DNA of 64,000 nt from Oxyruncus cristatus (GCA_013399855.1 VXAY01002912.1:186001-250000); one strand, 5' to 3'; positions 14,345 through 27,503 are shown, counted from the first letter of the stretch. Notes: generated by a model from the sequence alone, not told the origin. A program made the numbers and translations.

Positions 14345-14423
14345 CTTGGATAGTCCCACTGAAGTCAAATACTTGTGTGCTTGAAGTTAAAACAGTGCTT
14401 TCCTGCCTTAGTGGACCAAGGCC
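14345..14423. repeat. Fossil interspersed repeat of a sauropsid family (unnamed)
   Basis: The segment carries TAGTCCCACTGAAGTCAA followed by a CTTGTGTGCTTGAAGTTAA-like block and AGTGCTTTCCTG...GGACCAAGGCC. This order matches a high-copy ancient family I remember from turtle, crocodile and bird genomes, whose copies contain 'CCCATTGAAGTCAATGGGACTA' and 'GTGCTTAAAGTTAAGCA'-type blocks. I do not recall its database name. Divergence is high, so this would be an old, inactive copy. Confidence 0.5.
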
Positions 14424-15613
14424 ACTGAGCTCCACACCTTCCCAAACAATGCTGAAGCAGTTACCCTCTCTAATTTGGCTCCCTTGGCCCAAGAAAAAGC
14501 TCCCACGGGTTGTCATCTCTGCTTAGCAGAGGCTTTTTTCATGGATAATATGATGTTAAGGGAGAGGTGAGTTGTCCTAGAAATACCTCAATGCATTAAA
14601 GCTAATATGATGAAAGGAGACAGCCTTAATCTGAAGAGAGGCACAATCGCCTCTCCCCAGGCTTTAGTGGCAAAAGAATACAGTGTGTGTGTTTTAAGGC
14701 ACTTTAGGTCATGAGTCATTTCTGGCAGAGAAGTAAATTTATTATTTTTCATCTGCAAGAGCAAGAGGCCTTCCAGGTCCACAGAAAAGAAACAAGACTG
14801 GTATCACTTAAGTTTGTAGACAAGGCAAAAGGACAAATAAGATCTCCCACAAATAGACTAAGATATGGAAAGATGGAGGAAAATTCCTCCAGTAACACTA
14901 AAAAGAATATTGAAGAAATGAGACTGAAAAGAAATTACCCCATCCCAAGGCTGTCAGCCCATTGCTGCCCATGTTTGCTTTCCAATTCACCATTAAATGG
15001 ACAGCAAAACACAGCATGAAATCTGCCATGGCATTGGAGTCACTGGATGAAGTATTCTCTGTGTCCCTACTGTCCATGACAGCCAGGTTGCCATAATAAC
15101 ACCAGCATAGCTACAGCACCTGCCTGTTTGACCGATGCTGTTAGCAGAAATGGAATTGCAACCGCAGTGTGAAAAGTAATAATTCTGTTCTCACCTCTGA
15201 AAGGGCTTTGCATATTAACATGTCAGAACCTTGCTCTCTTTGGGATCAGACTGTCAGGGAGTATCATCCAGATGTCTGGTGGAAAGCCAGGGGTTTCTAA
15301 AGGAGCAGTCACTGGTACGACCAGAGCTTGGTGTAATAGGAACTCTTCCCCAGCTCCCCAAAACACTGGCTTTTAAGCAGCCCCTCTGACCTCACTGATA
15401 TGTCAATTCTGCAGCAGATAAAAGATGTGTTGTTCTTATTACTGTACCCAGAAATGTATTAATAACTGGACTAGGCCCCATTCACTGAGGTTAGCCTGCC
15501 ACCGGATTCACCTCCACTGAAGCCACTCTCAATTTTGATTGCTTCCACTTAACAGGACAAGAAAAAGGAAATGATGGTTCTGCTCTGTGTTTGACTGGGG
15601 TTGTGATCAATGC

Positions 15614-15630
15614 AAAAAAAAAAAAAAAAA
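15614..15630. repeat. Poly-A tract of 17
   Basis: Seventeen A residues follow GTGATCAATGC. This is a simple mononucleotide run. It could be a short retroposon tail on the plus strand, but no element body was recognised upstream. Confidence 0.9.
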
Positions 15631-16812
15631 GGAAATCCCACCTCCTAGTTTGGCTTTTCTGGTGCTCTTTGTGTCTTTGGTCTGCATGTGAAATACATAC
15701 ATATATTAGTTTGCTACTTCTCAAGCAATCAGAACTGTGGCAGATTTGTGGCAGAGCAAAACGCTAAGGAGTTCTACCCAGAAGAACATATGAATTTTAT
15801 GGTGGCATGGCACATGTTGTGTATGCCTGTTCACAGGTTTTCACTGTTTCTCCTACCTATCCAACTGCAAGTTTCCTTTCCTGAACCCCAGCCCTTAGAA
15901 AACCTGAGCCACATAGTTAAGAAGTCAGATGCAAAAAAATCCAACCCAAATGGAAATTTAGTGTCTCAGTTGTAGATGCTTATAACATAAGAAAATCTTT
16001 CTCAGCCAGAAAAATCTTCATTTTGTTCAGCTTCACTGCTTTTCTTGCATATGAGTTCTCTTAATGAATTCACAGTTTTGAAAAATGTTTCTTTCTCTCT
16101 AGTTGGATGGACTTACCTCCAGAGCCAGCTAAGCAAAAAGGTTCAGATAACCAAACTGAGTTTTCTTTTTCTACTCTCTAATGGCTTTGGCCTCAAGTGC
16201 TTAGAGGGAAAATAAAAATCTGCCAGATGATCATCTTAAATCAGGGAGATGAGAAAACCAAGAGGAAGGGAGCCATTAAAAAGCAGGCAGGAGCCACAGC
16301 AGCTTGTTCTGGTAAAGTGCAGCTGGCCAACCCCTCAGAACTCACTGAGCCTCTCCTGGGCTCTAGTGTCTGTGTTGATCATGTACTCCTAGTACAAAGT
16401 GTAGAACTGCATAGCATATTCTTTTTTTACCACTCAACAGTAAATAAAGTAGGGCAAGTTTATTCTAAACATGTTCATGATCAATTTTTCATCACTTAAG
16501 TTTCTCATTTTTCAACATATTCGGCCTGATTCCATGGTCCCTTCTTCCACCTGCTTGAAGCACAAGTGTGACAATAAAGGCCCTGAAGTTGCAAAGCCTT
16601 TGCAATGAAGATGGGAACCAAGCCTGTGTTCTCCCGGCATAAAATCTCAGTTCCACTGATGTCAAGATTTCGAGAGTCAGAATTTACCACATGGTCAATT
16701 TAAACCCCATTTCTTCCTCTTGCATAAACCCTGACTTATCCATATATAGAGCTGTTCCTTGCACCAGTGGATAATTTTTTTTGTCCAGAGCACTGTTCAT
16801 AAGAACAGGTTT

Positions 16813-16846
16813 AAGGAGATGGAAGAGGAAAGGAAAGAGGAAGGAG
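16813..16846. repeat. Polypurine, near-mirror tract
   Basis: This tract is all A and G except for one T. The block 16821-16844 is close to a mirror repeat about its centre, with two of twelve pairs mismatched. Homopurine mirror repeats can form intramolecular triplex (H-DNA) in supercoiled DNA. Whether this short one does so is unknown. Confidence 0.7.
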
Positions 16847-18475
16847 TGCAGTTAAGAGGTTTTCTTCAGCTTTTTATTGGCAGATAAAAGTACAATCCCT
16901 GCTAAACCAGCAATGATTCATTTATTGGTAAAAAAGGTCAATTAAACTTTATAGTCACTAGTATCCTGTTAAAAAATAATAAAACTAACTGATATATTAA
17001 ATAATAGGTTAACATTAGTGGCAAACAATGTTACCATCTGCCCTGTCAATCAAAGTGTTTGCTGAAATTCTTCACTGAACTGGAACCGCAGAAATAAAAA
17101 GGGATATGGAAGCATTAGGGCAGCCTGGGTTATAAATTACAGGCACTAGATATATTGTTGTGAAAGCTATATCATTCCTTAAAATGAATTCAACCTTCTT
17201 GACCTACCCCTTTTCTTCAAAATTTCATCTCTTTATGTGACCACTTCTTGGACTGCTAGTACAGAATTCAGGTGCCTGTAGATCTTGCAGCATATTTAAA
17301 AAGATGAGAAACGACAAATACTTTGACGAATTATCTCTCAAGCGGGGCCATTGCTGTAGCGCTTCATGCATTCTGATCAGACCTCCCAGTTGTAATGAAT
17401 TCGCCCTTGGAGGAGACTGCGAGGGCAATATAAGTGTTTTTGCAAGGGGGTGAAATCCAGTGATGGCTGTTGCAGCAGGCAATACTAAAACCTTGCCTGC
17501 TTCTAGACTGAGCTGGAGGACCAGCAGGGAGGGAGAACCAGCTCCTGGGAGGACTTATAAGATCAAGGTTAACCAGACCTTTTCATGTGTGGAAATATTT
17601 TTCCCGGTTCCCCAAAAAATGGAAACATTTACGTGCAAGCAAAATTCTGTGTGGAATGGAGGTCTGATAAAATGTTACTTCAGGTCAATCAAAACTTTCC
17701 GCCGTTATGAAATCAAAGCGTTTTGGTCCAAGTTTGCCCTTTGAAAGCTTGTCGATGTGTCTCTGTGTGAAAATAATAACAATGAATTGCATGTGGGAAA
17801 AAATCATTTCCAAATTAAAACTGAAAAGATTCCATTCCAGAAATGTTCACATGGGCCACTTCAACCTTAAGGGAATGCTTTGTTTTGGGACAAGAAGTTC
17901 TGGAAACAAAATACTGCCAGAACTGATGATTTTTTTTCAAAACAGTGAATAAGAGAAAAAAATGGCACTTTCCCACTAGAAGAAACTTTGGTTACAAAAC
18001 AAATAGTTTGGCTGCACTTTGCTGAGCTCCAGCATCATGGTCTGAACCCAGTTGTCAGGAGGCAACTGTCAGGTGGCATTAGGTGCTGCTAAGGTGACAC
18101 TGGGTGAGGATCCTTGTCCTTGCTGTTAGTTGAACAACATTTGCTGTTGAACTCAGAAATCTCATTTGGGATCAATATTATATTTGCACCTTGGTGGATA
18201 TTGCTCGGAAGTGTAATCCAAGCTCAAGGCTGCATCACTTTAAGCCTGTAGGTGTCCTGTCAGGTGGCTACAGACACCATAAGTGACATGTGGATTCTAT
18301 TTTAATTGTCTGTTTTCAGGAACAGAGAAGCAGATCTCTGTTTTGCAAGAGGCAGCTTTCTTTCCTTGTGGAGACAATGTTGAGGGCCAAGCGCTGTCTA
18401 TGAAAAAAGCAGTTTGTGGTGTGAAAAAGAAGGGCTGTTTCTCTATATTTCCCTATGTTACTCACTCTAGTGTGA

Positions 18476-18592
18476 GGTTTGTTTTGTTTTGTTTTGTTTG
18501 ACTGGTTGGCTTTTTGTTTGGTTGGTTTGGGTTTTGTTTGGTTTTTGTTTGTTTGTTTTTGTTCGGTTATATTTATTTATTTATTTATTTGC
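18476..18592. repeat. Composite T-rich simple repeat (TTTTG, TTTG, ATTT)
   Basis: A run of GTTTT units (about 18481-18499) passes through TTGG/TTTG-rich spacer sequence into GTTT units and ends with five ATTT units (18571-18590). It is low-complexity DNA, and it produces the hydrophobic N-terminal half of an overlapping 154-codon frame. It sits immediately left of the most CpG-rich stretch of the window. Confidence 0.9.
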
Positions 18593-18899
18593 TGGCCAGA
18601 GACATCTAGGGGAAAGAGATCGACCATTATACGTGGCAGTGCAACGCACAGATAGACCATCAGATCAAGATAAATTTCCTAATTTAAGAATTATTCCAGT
18701 GGGGTGGGAAAGGGCAGCTCAGTTTTGTCACCTCCGCCAACTCCCCTCGGCATGCACGACTGCTCTCATTGTGGAGGAGAGCTGTGCCTATCAGCGCGGA
18801 CATTACTGCAGGCAGAGCAGCTGCAGGAGCTTGGTGACCCCCCCTACGCTGACACCGCCGGGCCATGTTAATTGCAACCCACAGCTTAAAGTCTTCATT

Positions 18900-19290
18900 A
18901 AGTTCTCCCCGAGCCCTGTCTCCTCCTCTAAGATCAGCCGCTCGTCGCCCTGACCGGCGGAGCAGGGAGGAACATCTGCAGTTCAAACGTGATGCATATG
19001 CAACAGCGCCCTCAAGATTAAAGGTCACCAGACTCCTCCGACACCCAGGACCGTCTCTCCCTTGCAGGGTGTCTGGTGTCTTTTGTTCGAAACTCTATAC
19101 TTCCTGCCAGGCTTTTTGCCCACTTGCTCAGCCCAACTGCTGCAAGGCTGGCGCGGCACCTTCACAAGCTGGCCAGACCTGCCCTCGCACAGCGCCTGCC
19201 CGCAGGCGTGCGGGGGCGGCCGCCGGCAAATAATAAGGTCCTTCCCTCGGCTGCTTGTCGCAAAGCCCAGGGAGAGGATGACTGCGACAG
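18900..19290. promoter_or_regulatory. CpG-island-like, possibly regulatory segment
   Basis: CpG density is the highest in the window. By hand count about 14 CpGs fall between 19141 and 19280, including a NotI-type GCGGCCGC near 19215, and about six fall between 18901 and 18960. GC content is clearly above the flanks. The segment also holds a POU-dimer-like palindrome at 18992 and an AGGTCA nuclear-receptor half-site at 19022. No TATA box or recognisable first exon was seen. It could be the promoter of an unannotated non-coding transcript, a CpG-rich enhancer, or a chance GC-rich patch. Confidence 0.5.
18992..19003. promoter_or_regulatory. MORE-like POU dimer site
   Basis: ATGCATATGCAA matches 11 of 12 positions of the palindromic Oct-factor element ATGCATATGCAT, on which POU proteins such as Oct1 and Oct4 bind as dimers. 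It lies in the CpG-rich segment. The match was made by eye; binding is inferred. Confidence 0.4.
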
Positions 19291-19633
19291 CTGCAGTGCT
19301 GGCTCGTTCTTGACAAATGGTCCTGTCACTCTTCTTATTGATTAGCAGTGTTATGACATTTCCCTTCAAAAACACAGATGTGGCACGGGCAGACACAGGA
19401 GCGCTGCTCTGGGAGGAGCATAATGTTTGCTGTTGTTCCCAACCTCCTCTCTGCATCTGTTCATATCCATGGCAATGGTTTCATGCACTGATTCTTTTAT
19501 CAAGAAGCAGTGTGGGAGCAGGTGAACCCTTTGCCTGGGTTAAAGGCAAATATGGCTTGTCACATCAAGGAACTTGAGGGTGCAGATGACAAGCCTGGTT
19601 TTCCCCCACCCAGAACCAGTGTGGAGGGAGACA

Positions 19634-19672
19634 GCTGGGGGCTCAGTCAGGCTGGGGACTCAGTCAAGCTGG
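19634..19672. repeat. 17-bp tandem duplication, about 2.3 copies
   Basis: Two 17-base units (GCTGGGGGCTCAGTCAG, then the same with two changes) are followed by a partial GCTGG. It is a short minisatellite-like duplication in otherwise unique sequence. Confidence 0.9.
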
Positions 19673-22600
19673 TATTTACAAGAGAGAGTGAAGGTGTGGT
19701 GAATCCATATGTGATTTCAGATTCCTTTTGGGAGGTCCTTGGGTCTGTATTTTTTTGTCTCAGGATGTACTATAAAAATGCCTATGCAGTTTCAATGGTC
19801 CTTTGCAGACCACTGTGCTTCACCTCCATACACAGCACCTTGTCCAGTCAGTCTCGTGCAGGTACACACCTCCATGCAGAGCCATATGTGAGCCCATGCT
19901 CGGCGTCAGGGGAGGCTTACTCATGGGTTTGTTGATGCCATGCAAAGCCTGGAAGCATCTCAGCATGCACCTCAAAGGCCATGCCAGAGGCTGTCCATAA
20001 AATATCCATTTCTTGATATGGGTGGGGGTTATCTTTCAAAGCCCTCCGAGGAAGCCATTCTTTTGTCCCCTGGAGCCCCCAAAAGGGATGTTTGCACATC
20101 AGCAGAGCCCCAACAGCACTCCATCTCCATGGAAATCCTTCTCCTGCAATAGAGAACAGTGACTTAATATCGCCGGGTTGCAGTGGCTTGGAAAGGGCAG
20201 CTAAGGAAGGAGGACACCAGGACTGAACTTGGACATGAGGAGGAGGGCCTATGGCAGGGACAGTCTAAGCTAATGCATTAAAAAGGCATGGTTTGAAACA
20301 CATCTGACTGATCAAGGGTCTTCTGGGAGCTGGAAATCACAGACAGGAGACCTGAAAACATCAGGACACCAAGTTTGAGGTGAACCATTTCCCGTACAGT
20401 TACACTGCATTTCTGAGAGAAGCATGCACTAGTAAGCTGAGGGTATCTTCATGTCTCTCTACTCCATGCTCAAATTTTTTACTGTAAAGGCATATCCTGA
20501 CCATGCTACTCTGACCACACCAGAGAGAAATCCCAGCTGGTATAGTAAGAAGCAACATTTTCCACAGTCAGGGCATAGGAGCTGACCTCCTTGTATCAAG
20601 TATTTATAGACCAAAAGACAAGTTTAAGAGGTTCTCTCTATTTTTACTGGCACCAAAGAGAGGAAGTTTTTCTCTGAGCATACAAAATGTGCCCAGTTTA
20701 ATCTTAAAATGGCTTAACGCCTTTCGTAATAGCCTGAAACATTTAATTTAGCTTTCACTGGATACTTCACAGGGAAGCTAGTTAGAGGAAAAGCCCTTAC
20801 CGTCCAGTCCTAAAGGCTGTTCCTTGGAGGCTGAATTAGGGGACCATGCATGGTCTGCATTAAGAGTCTTGGAAACGCCTGATAACCTGACTCTGTACAC
20901 AGCAGTTAATGAGCTTGTTGTTACATTTATGGCATCTCTGTATCTTCGGAGTCAGAAAAAGCAAATCATGTCTAATATTGCTTTCCTTGACCAGAATCTC
21001 TTACAGTGCTAACACAGCTAAAATGGACTGCCCCACAAGCATGATTTACATGAACTTGAAGCAAAACACCTTAGCATGATTGTATAGGCATTACTGCACG
21101 GAGCATGCTGGTAATGAAAAGCATATTTGTGAATGTCTCTTGTACAGCTTTCAGCATATTTTACAGCCAAAAAAAAGGGATGTAGTCTAGAGGGGAAAAA
21201 AGAAAAATACAACAAAACATGGGTTTGACCCCTCCCAGGCAACATGATGTAGATTAATATGAGTTAAATGGAATGTGACCAATTTGTAAGGCATTTGGTT
21301 TGTATCTTGAGAAATTGAAGACAAGATCGTTTTTCCCTGCAATCAGAGTAAGCCTTAGGCTATGAGCTCTTGTAGTCTCTACAATTGCCACAGGCCTCCT
21401 CTTTTAATATACTAGTGTATCCTAGAATATTTCTTACAACTTTCATTGCCCAATGACGTGATAGATTTGACAGTATGATCTTCTACTGCCTTTCCTTGAG
21501 GAAAGCCTCCATTACTTGAAATGTGTGCCTATAGCTTCTGCGAGTTTCATCAATTTTTGTGTAATGTTTTGCCCACAGCTGTCCATTTATGCAAGAAAAC
21601 TGTTGCAGTAATCTACATGCTATGTATGCAGGGTTTATACAGCAAGAAAAGCATTTTTTCCACCAAAAGTTCATTACTGTTCCTGAAGAAGGTTGTTTCA
21701 GGCTGGTAAACTGGATTCACTGTGGACTCACATTTTTTGTTTATATAAGAATTTTTTAATATATAACCAAAAAAACCCCTCAAAATTACGCAGTTCTCAG
21801 GGGTTTATTGATGGTAAAAATTCTTTAAAGTTTGAGATTTAGAGATGGAAACTTTAAAATGCTTTACTTAACAGGTTGTAAGACGGTGTTTTCAGTGGAG
21901 TATCTATTTCAGAAAGAGACCAACTGAGGTCACAAGGAACTCACTAGAAGTCTACAAATACAGCCCAGGATCTCCATATCCAGAAATCAAGATGGACTTC
22001 ATCTAAAATTCATCTCCTTTATAATATCACACCATCATTTCATGCCAGTAAGCAGCCACAAAACCATCTCAAATGTTTCAAGGTCAGCTTAATTTTCTGC
22101 CCCACTCTTTGCAGCTATATTTCAGGAAAAGATTTGCCTTTGTTTTTCAAATGACCCAAAGAAAGTGCTCCAAAGGCACAAATCTAGCAACCAACTTCAA
22201 TATGTCCTTCAGCCTTCCATGCCTAAGAGAAAAAATATCTATGAAATGTTTGGCAGTCTTCCACTTGAGTGTGTGGGCAATATCATTCAGGAATATTTGG
22301 TAGCTATAGATACAAGATGTCCTATAATCATTCAACTCATTTGTTTGAATAATGGACAAGTAAGGAGAAATAGAGCTTGCTTTTCACTTATTGATTTATC
22401 TAAGAATTAAGACACAAGGACTGAAAGATGGGCCATGGGGTGATCATGGCTTCAAGTGGAGAGGTTTGGGGCAAAGTACATCCAAGACTAATTTGCGCCT
22501 CAAGAATCCATCATCCAAGCCGCTGGTGGAGGCAGCTGGGTAGTTTTGCAACCATTAACTCACAGCAGAGAAGAATTAGCAGTCATGAATCACCTCCTTC

Positions 22601-25119
22601 CTGCCTGCTAGTGAACAACAGCAATGCCCAGGACATTCTGTCTCACTCTTGGCTCCAGGTCCTGACTGGATGCTGTGTCCTTTGCTGAGTTTTGCATCAC
22701 AAAATACAGAAATTTATCCTTGGTTTTGCAGGCAGCAGAGGGATGTGTTTCCTGTGATACACTGAGCCATGGTTGTTCAAGAGAGAGATGTGGGATTGTG
22801 CTCTTAGCTAATGACACCTTGTTAAATTCTGGATGCATTATGGGAGAGGAGGGTTAAGTATTTTGGCTGTTCACTGCTTTCGCCACCTTGTACACTGTGC
22901 TAGTGGTTATGGAGTGTGAGCCCTCACAAACGTGGCAAGCCAGGCTTAGTATATCCCCCTCTTTTCAGTGGTTGTTACAGGTGATCAAGCAGAACAACCA
23001 GGATTTAAATAGACAAATCTCTAGATAGTGCTTTGTTGTTCTTTATTTCTTGAATGGCTCAAACTGTTATGTCACTCAAGAAGATTCATACCATGATATG
23101 TGGTGCCACAAGCTTCTCTTCCAACCACTTCCTCTCTTGTATTTGGTCTATATGAAAGCATCCCAGTCGGAGGAGTGGATCTGCACTGAATTCACAGGCT
23201 CACAGCCCTTTATGTCACAGCTGGATCTGGCCATTCCCGTCAATATGGCCATTCAACCCTCTATTTCAAGACTTACTGCCCTTCTCCCCACACACACACA
23301 TTTCAGGACACAGCCTTCAGTTCTTCAGGGTAGCAGCCCTGCCCATCAGTCTGGGGAGGATGACAGTCTGCTCATCAAGGGCATGGTTTAGGCAGGAATT
23401 TTCTCTTCTGTCCTGTTCTCTACCCTGAGATAATTGCAAAACTGATGGGCTATCTCTCCTCTAAGTTCAGCAACAAAGCCTCGCAGCTTGTAAGAATAAT
23501 TCAGCCGCAATTAGCATTGGTGTGAAGCCAGGGCCTCCCACAGATGAGTTTGCCTGGTCCAGTGCAGAAGCTACAATCTCTTTAATGATGGGAGGTTCAA
23601 CTGAATTAAAGTTGACCCTCAGGCTTCTGGCAGCTAAATTCCAGCAATAACCTTCCCTCCCACACGTTCCTCTGGAAAAAATCCTACCAACAACAAACTA
23701 CAAGTGAGAGAGGGAGGAAACCTCTCTGTTGTTAACCTTTACAGGACAGTGGATGTGTCCAAATCGGACAAAAAACATGATGTCTCCTGCTGAAGTGCCA
23801 TAAATAGTGCTATCTCCCAGTGTGATCTTTGAGAGAATCTGTTTTGGGGAAAGAATAGAAGAAGAGTCCTAAAAAGAGCGCGTGAAAAATGATGAAAGTT
23901 GCTTTGAAGTGAATCCGAGAGCTGCAGTGCTTTCAGCAGCTTCCCCCTGGAAGCCCTTGAAATTCTATCTGCAATAAAAGGTACCAAAAGAAAACAGCTG
24001 GCAGGAGCTGTTAAAGTGGAAACAATACGCAGTTCAGAGGAGATAAACAGGATGGGCACAAAGCAGAATGAAAAAAAGAAGGTATGGATCTGTTATGTGA
24101 TGGAAACAGCCCTTCTGCCCTGGGCTGAGACTGCATGACCAGGGAAATACAGCTGACTTTAGGAGAATGGACTGGGGAAAACTAAACTTAGCACTTGGTT
24201 TTCATGGGATCATATATTTTGCTTCACACGGGGGAACAGGGGCATCAGATCTGGTCCCCTAATTCTTTGCTGAACAAGCCTCAGCTTAAATAAAACAGAT
24301 GAGGGTGTAGGGGTGTCTTGCTGAATCACACCACCAGTCTTGTGTACTGATATTTCTCTGGTACCCAGAGCAACAGCAGCTGGAACAGGAGTCACTTGCC
24401 AGTTTCAGAGGAGTGAGGCACTCCTCTTGCTAGCTGGACTGTAATGCTTTCCTGCTAGCTGTAGAGATAGGTCCAGTCCCTGTGCAGCTCTGAAGAAATG
24501 CCAAGGCAGTGGCCAAATTCAAAGCCTGAAACCAAATATAAAACCTGCTTTTGCCCTCACTGATTGTCATTGCAGACAGAAACTGGTGAAGCACTAACAT
24601 TGGGGCCAGAACATGATCTGTCTTTTAGTGCAATGCAAAGAGAAATACTGCTAACGAAGTTGGATCTTAACCTGTTCTGATTCAGAGTTGTAAATCACAG
24701 ATATTGCTGTGGTTCCCAAATCAGCTCAGTAGATCTCTAAAGAAAGGAGTGAGAGTAGAATACAGATAAAGGACAATAATGAGGAGTCCATGGGCAACTA
24801 CATCTGTGATAAAATCTCCCATGTTCTGATCCACTCTTGATTTTGTCCATGCTATTACTCACAGAAGGTCTGCTTAGAGACCACTGCTCACAGGGGAAGA
24901 AATATTAATCAAAACTTTTGTCCTGCCTTTACAGATGCACTTCATATCAAAAGCACTTCTATGGGAAAACAGTAATTCTGAGGTGTGGTGGGAGTGGAGA
25001 AGAGAGGAGCTGAGTCATACTTTCCATCTGTTTTGACTTCTGTTTTATACAATTCTCATTATGCAGTTCCAATGTAATTATTTGTGTAACCATTAGATTC
25101 TCCCAGTGCTATGATAGAA
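19673..25119. other. Non-coding unique sequence, no gene seen
   Basis: No exon, RNA gene or interspersed repeat was recognised. Around 23860-24060 the composition and the density of homopurine and CAGCTG-type words resemble a conserved non-coding element, though this is only an impression. A small hairpin (AGAGAGG/CCTCTCT) lies at about 23707-23727. Confidence 0.7.
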
Positions 25120-25180
25120 GTAAAACTGTATTCCACGCAACTCCACTGAGTTTCGAGGCCTGAGAGAGAACTGAATCTGT
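25120..25180. repeat. Possible degraded sauropsid repeat
   Basis: GTAAAACTG, CAACTCCACTGAGTTT and GAGAGAGAACTGAATCTG occur in the same order as blocks of an old repeat family in turtles and birds ('TAACTCCATTGA...GAGAGCAGAATCTG'). Identity is low and no terminus is visible. Chance similarity is a real alternative. Confidence 0.3.
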
Positions 25181-27503
25181 AATAGTAAGCGACACTTTAC
25201 CCTGTGGACAACTTCTCCACTTTCAGAAAGGCCCCAGATAGTCAAAATGCCTTGGAAGCTTAAACATTAATGAGGACCTGGGTCTGAAATGCCTATTCAG
25301 AAAAGAACTCAGACAATCACACAAATCCTGCACTCCAAGGGCTTTGATATTCTGAGGCTGCAAAATTCTTTCCCACTTACACTGGTTATATTTTGATTTG
25401 CAACTGATTTAGCTCCCCATAAAATCAGTAGGCATCCCTCTGTTTTCTTTAATAGATGTTGGATTGGGTATTAAAGAAGAGAAATTCAGTCTAACCCATA
25501 CGCACAGATACTGTTGAACTTGCTTATTAGGAACAGAGCTCAGAATGAAGTGCTAAATATGTTCAGGAGTCAGGAGACTGAGGATGCCACCAGCAATGGA
25601 AAGGTGATTTCAATATATATGGGGGTGCTAGACTGTATGCTATCCAATTCCATTTTCTCTTACAGCTAAATCCTGTGGAACATAATAAAATCTAACTTAA
25701 TTTAATAAAATCTAATCAAAAGGTCTTCAAACAACTGAATGAAATTTAATTGTGAATTAAAATCTTACGGTGCAGTTCTAGATCCAAGTAAAGTTACAGA
25801 GACTATTCCCTATTAGTCTGTAGCTTTTATAAGCAGATGGTTTAAGATAGACTTCATTAGAGAATTGAGCTTCATTCTTTTTAAATTCTTCACAATTCTT
25901 ATGAGTTTTTCACTGAGCTATTGGCAATAATGTATTTCTATCTGAATGCAGGATGCTATCAAATGATCAGTACACTGAAAGTAAAGATTTTCTTTTCATC
26001 ATGAACTTACAGCCTAGATACAACAACTGCATATACTTCCTTATTGTTTGCATAAATATTTAATAACATAAAATTTTAAGGTTTTGCAGAAGGTCATAGG
26101 ATATTAGAATGCCCAATAAGTTAAATATATCAAGTTCCAATTTTCTTTCACACTTCTGGAGTGTTCAGATTTTTTTTTTGGTATAAGCACAAATTGGATT
26201 TGCACTGTAAAATTTTCATGTTCTAAATTAATTTAGTATGTGACTGTTTCTGTGCTATAAGGGTATGTGAACCACTTGTGTTTACAATAACGCATATGAA
26301 TACTAAACTAGAAACCTGCAGTACAAAGAGGAAAACAAAGTGGTCCTTGACACAATCTTCTCTGTACAAGTCTGCCTTATTCTTCCTCAACTGCCTCCAA
26401 ACAAAATTCTCCTGTTAATCCTTTAACTCCTGCTTTATCTTTGTTTAACTGAGAAGTTTTGTATTTCTGCTAACATACTTTTTCACGACAGTGCAAGCCA
26501 AAGTTAATATGATTGTAGTGATAAATGATATTGCAGTACAGCAAACACCATTCTCCATCCTCTTTTCCAGCTCAGTGCAAGATCTGGTTTGTACAGAGCT
26601 ATCTTCACTGCCACTGCTGGTCCAGTGTCTGATGTCCTTGGCTATACATTGGATTTTCCATCCTTTCCATATACAGAATCAATAATACATGTGAGAATCA
26701 AATGGTTCCTAATTCCAGTAGGTGATTTTTTTAAATGTTTGCCATTAGTCTGCCCTGATTTTTGACTTCCCAAATATTGTTACTTTGGCCAGTTTGAAAC
26801 ATGAGCCTATAAGGGCTTCTTCAGCACTCTGCAGAAGTAAAATAAATGTTTCACGTGCTCGGCAAATTCTCCGCATCTTTTGAGATGAAACCTGATTTTC
26901 AATCTTCCCGATGTTTTGTCCAGGGCTCAGCAATCTATTGAAGTTGCTGTTCCTGAAAACCACAGGAACTTCATAACAGTGTTTAGAGTTAGCCACATCC
27001 TGTTCTCCTTCTGACAGATCTTTGTTTTCCATCATCCATCAGCAGGAAGGTTACCCCCAGCGCCTCATGATGTGAGCGACCAGATCCCCACCATCTATCC
27101 TGCAGCCACTGCCTGCACTGCTCCCACCCACCCTACTGGGAGCAGCCGTTGAGCTGCTGCAGCATCAGGGCCTAGGGCAAAAGACAATGAGACGGGTTTT
27201 GCCTGAACGGGGAATGATGGCATCACAGCCAAAAAGCTGTGGGAGAGTAAAACGGGAGAACAAGGACTTGTAAACTTGTTATGCCCCCATCCTCACTTTC
27301 CTCCCCCGATCAAATTTTATTTGATAAAATAATGAATGCAATAACTGCCAAAGCTCTAGCCACCCAGGGAATAACTGAGCGACTGCAAAATGATGGATTC
27401 AAAGCAGCACGTAACATTTCTTAATGCAACATATTTCCCTTTAAATCATCATTTGAGTCTGAACTCCTGCAGCAACCTCAATATACGCTGCCTGTCTCCT
27501 CAG

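Larger units (their letters stand above)
14424..18475. other. Non-coding sequence with possible weak fossil repeats
   Basis: Mostly unique sequence. Two short pieces, about 15498-15545 and 16636-16685, carry CTCCACTGAAG and CAGTTCCACTGATGTCAAG blocks. These resemble the 'ACTCCATTGAAGTCAATGG' signature of old sauropsid repeats, but are too degraded to call firmly. A pure 17-A run lies at 15614-15630. No exon or RNA gene was recognised. Confidence 0.6.

Noticed and set aside
18489..18953. 154-codon plus-strand frame with a hydrophobic N-terminus that could pass for a membrane segment
   Set aside because: The hydrophobic half is the translation of the GTTTT/ATTT simple repeat, and the remainder shows no domain.
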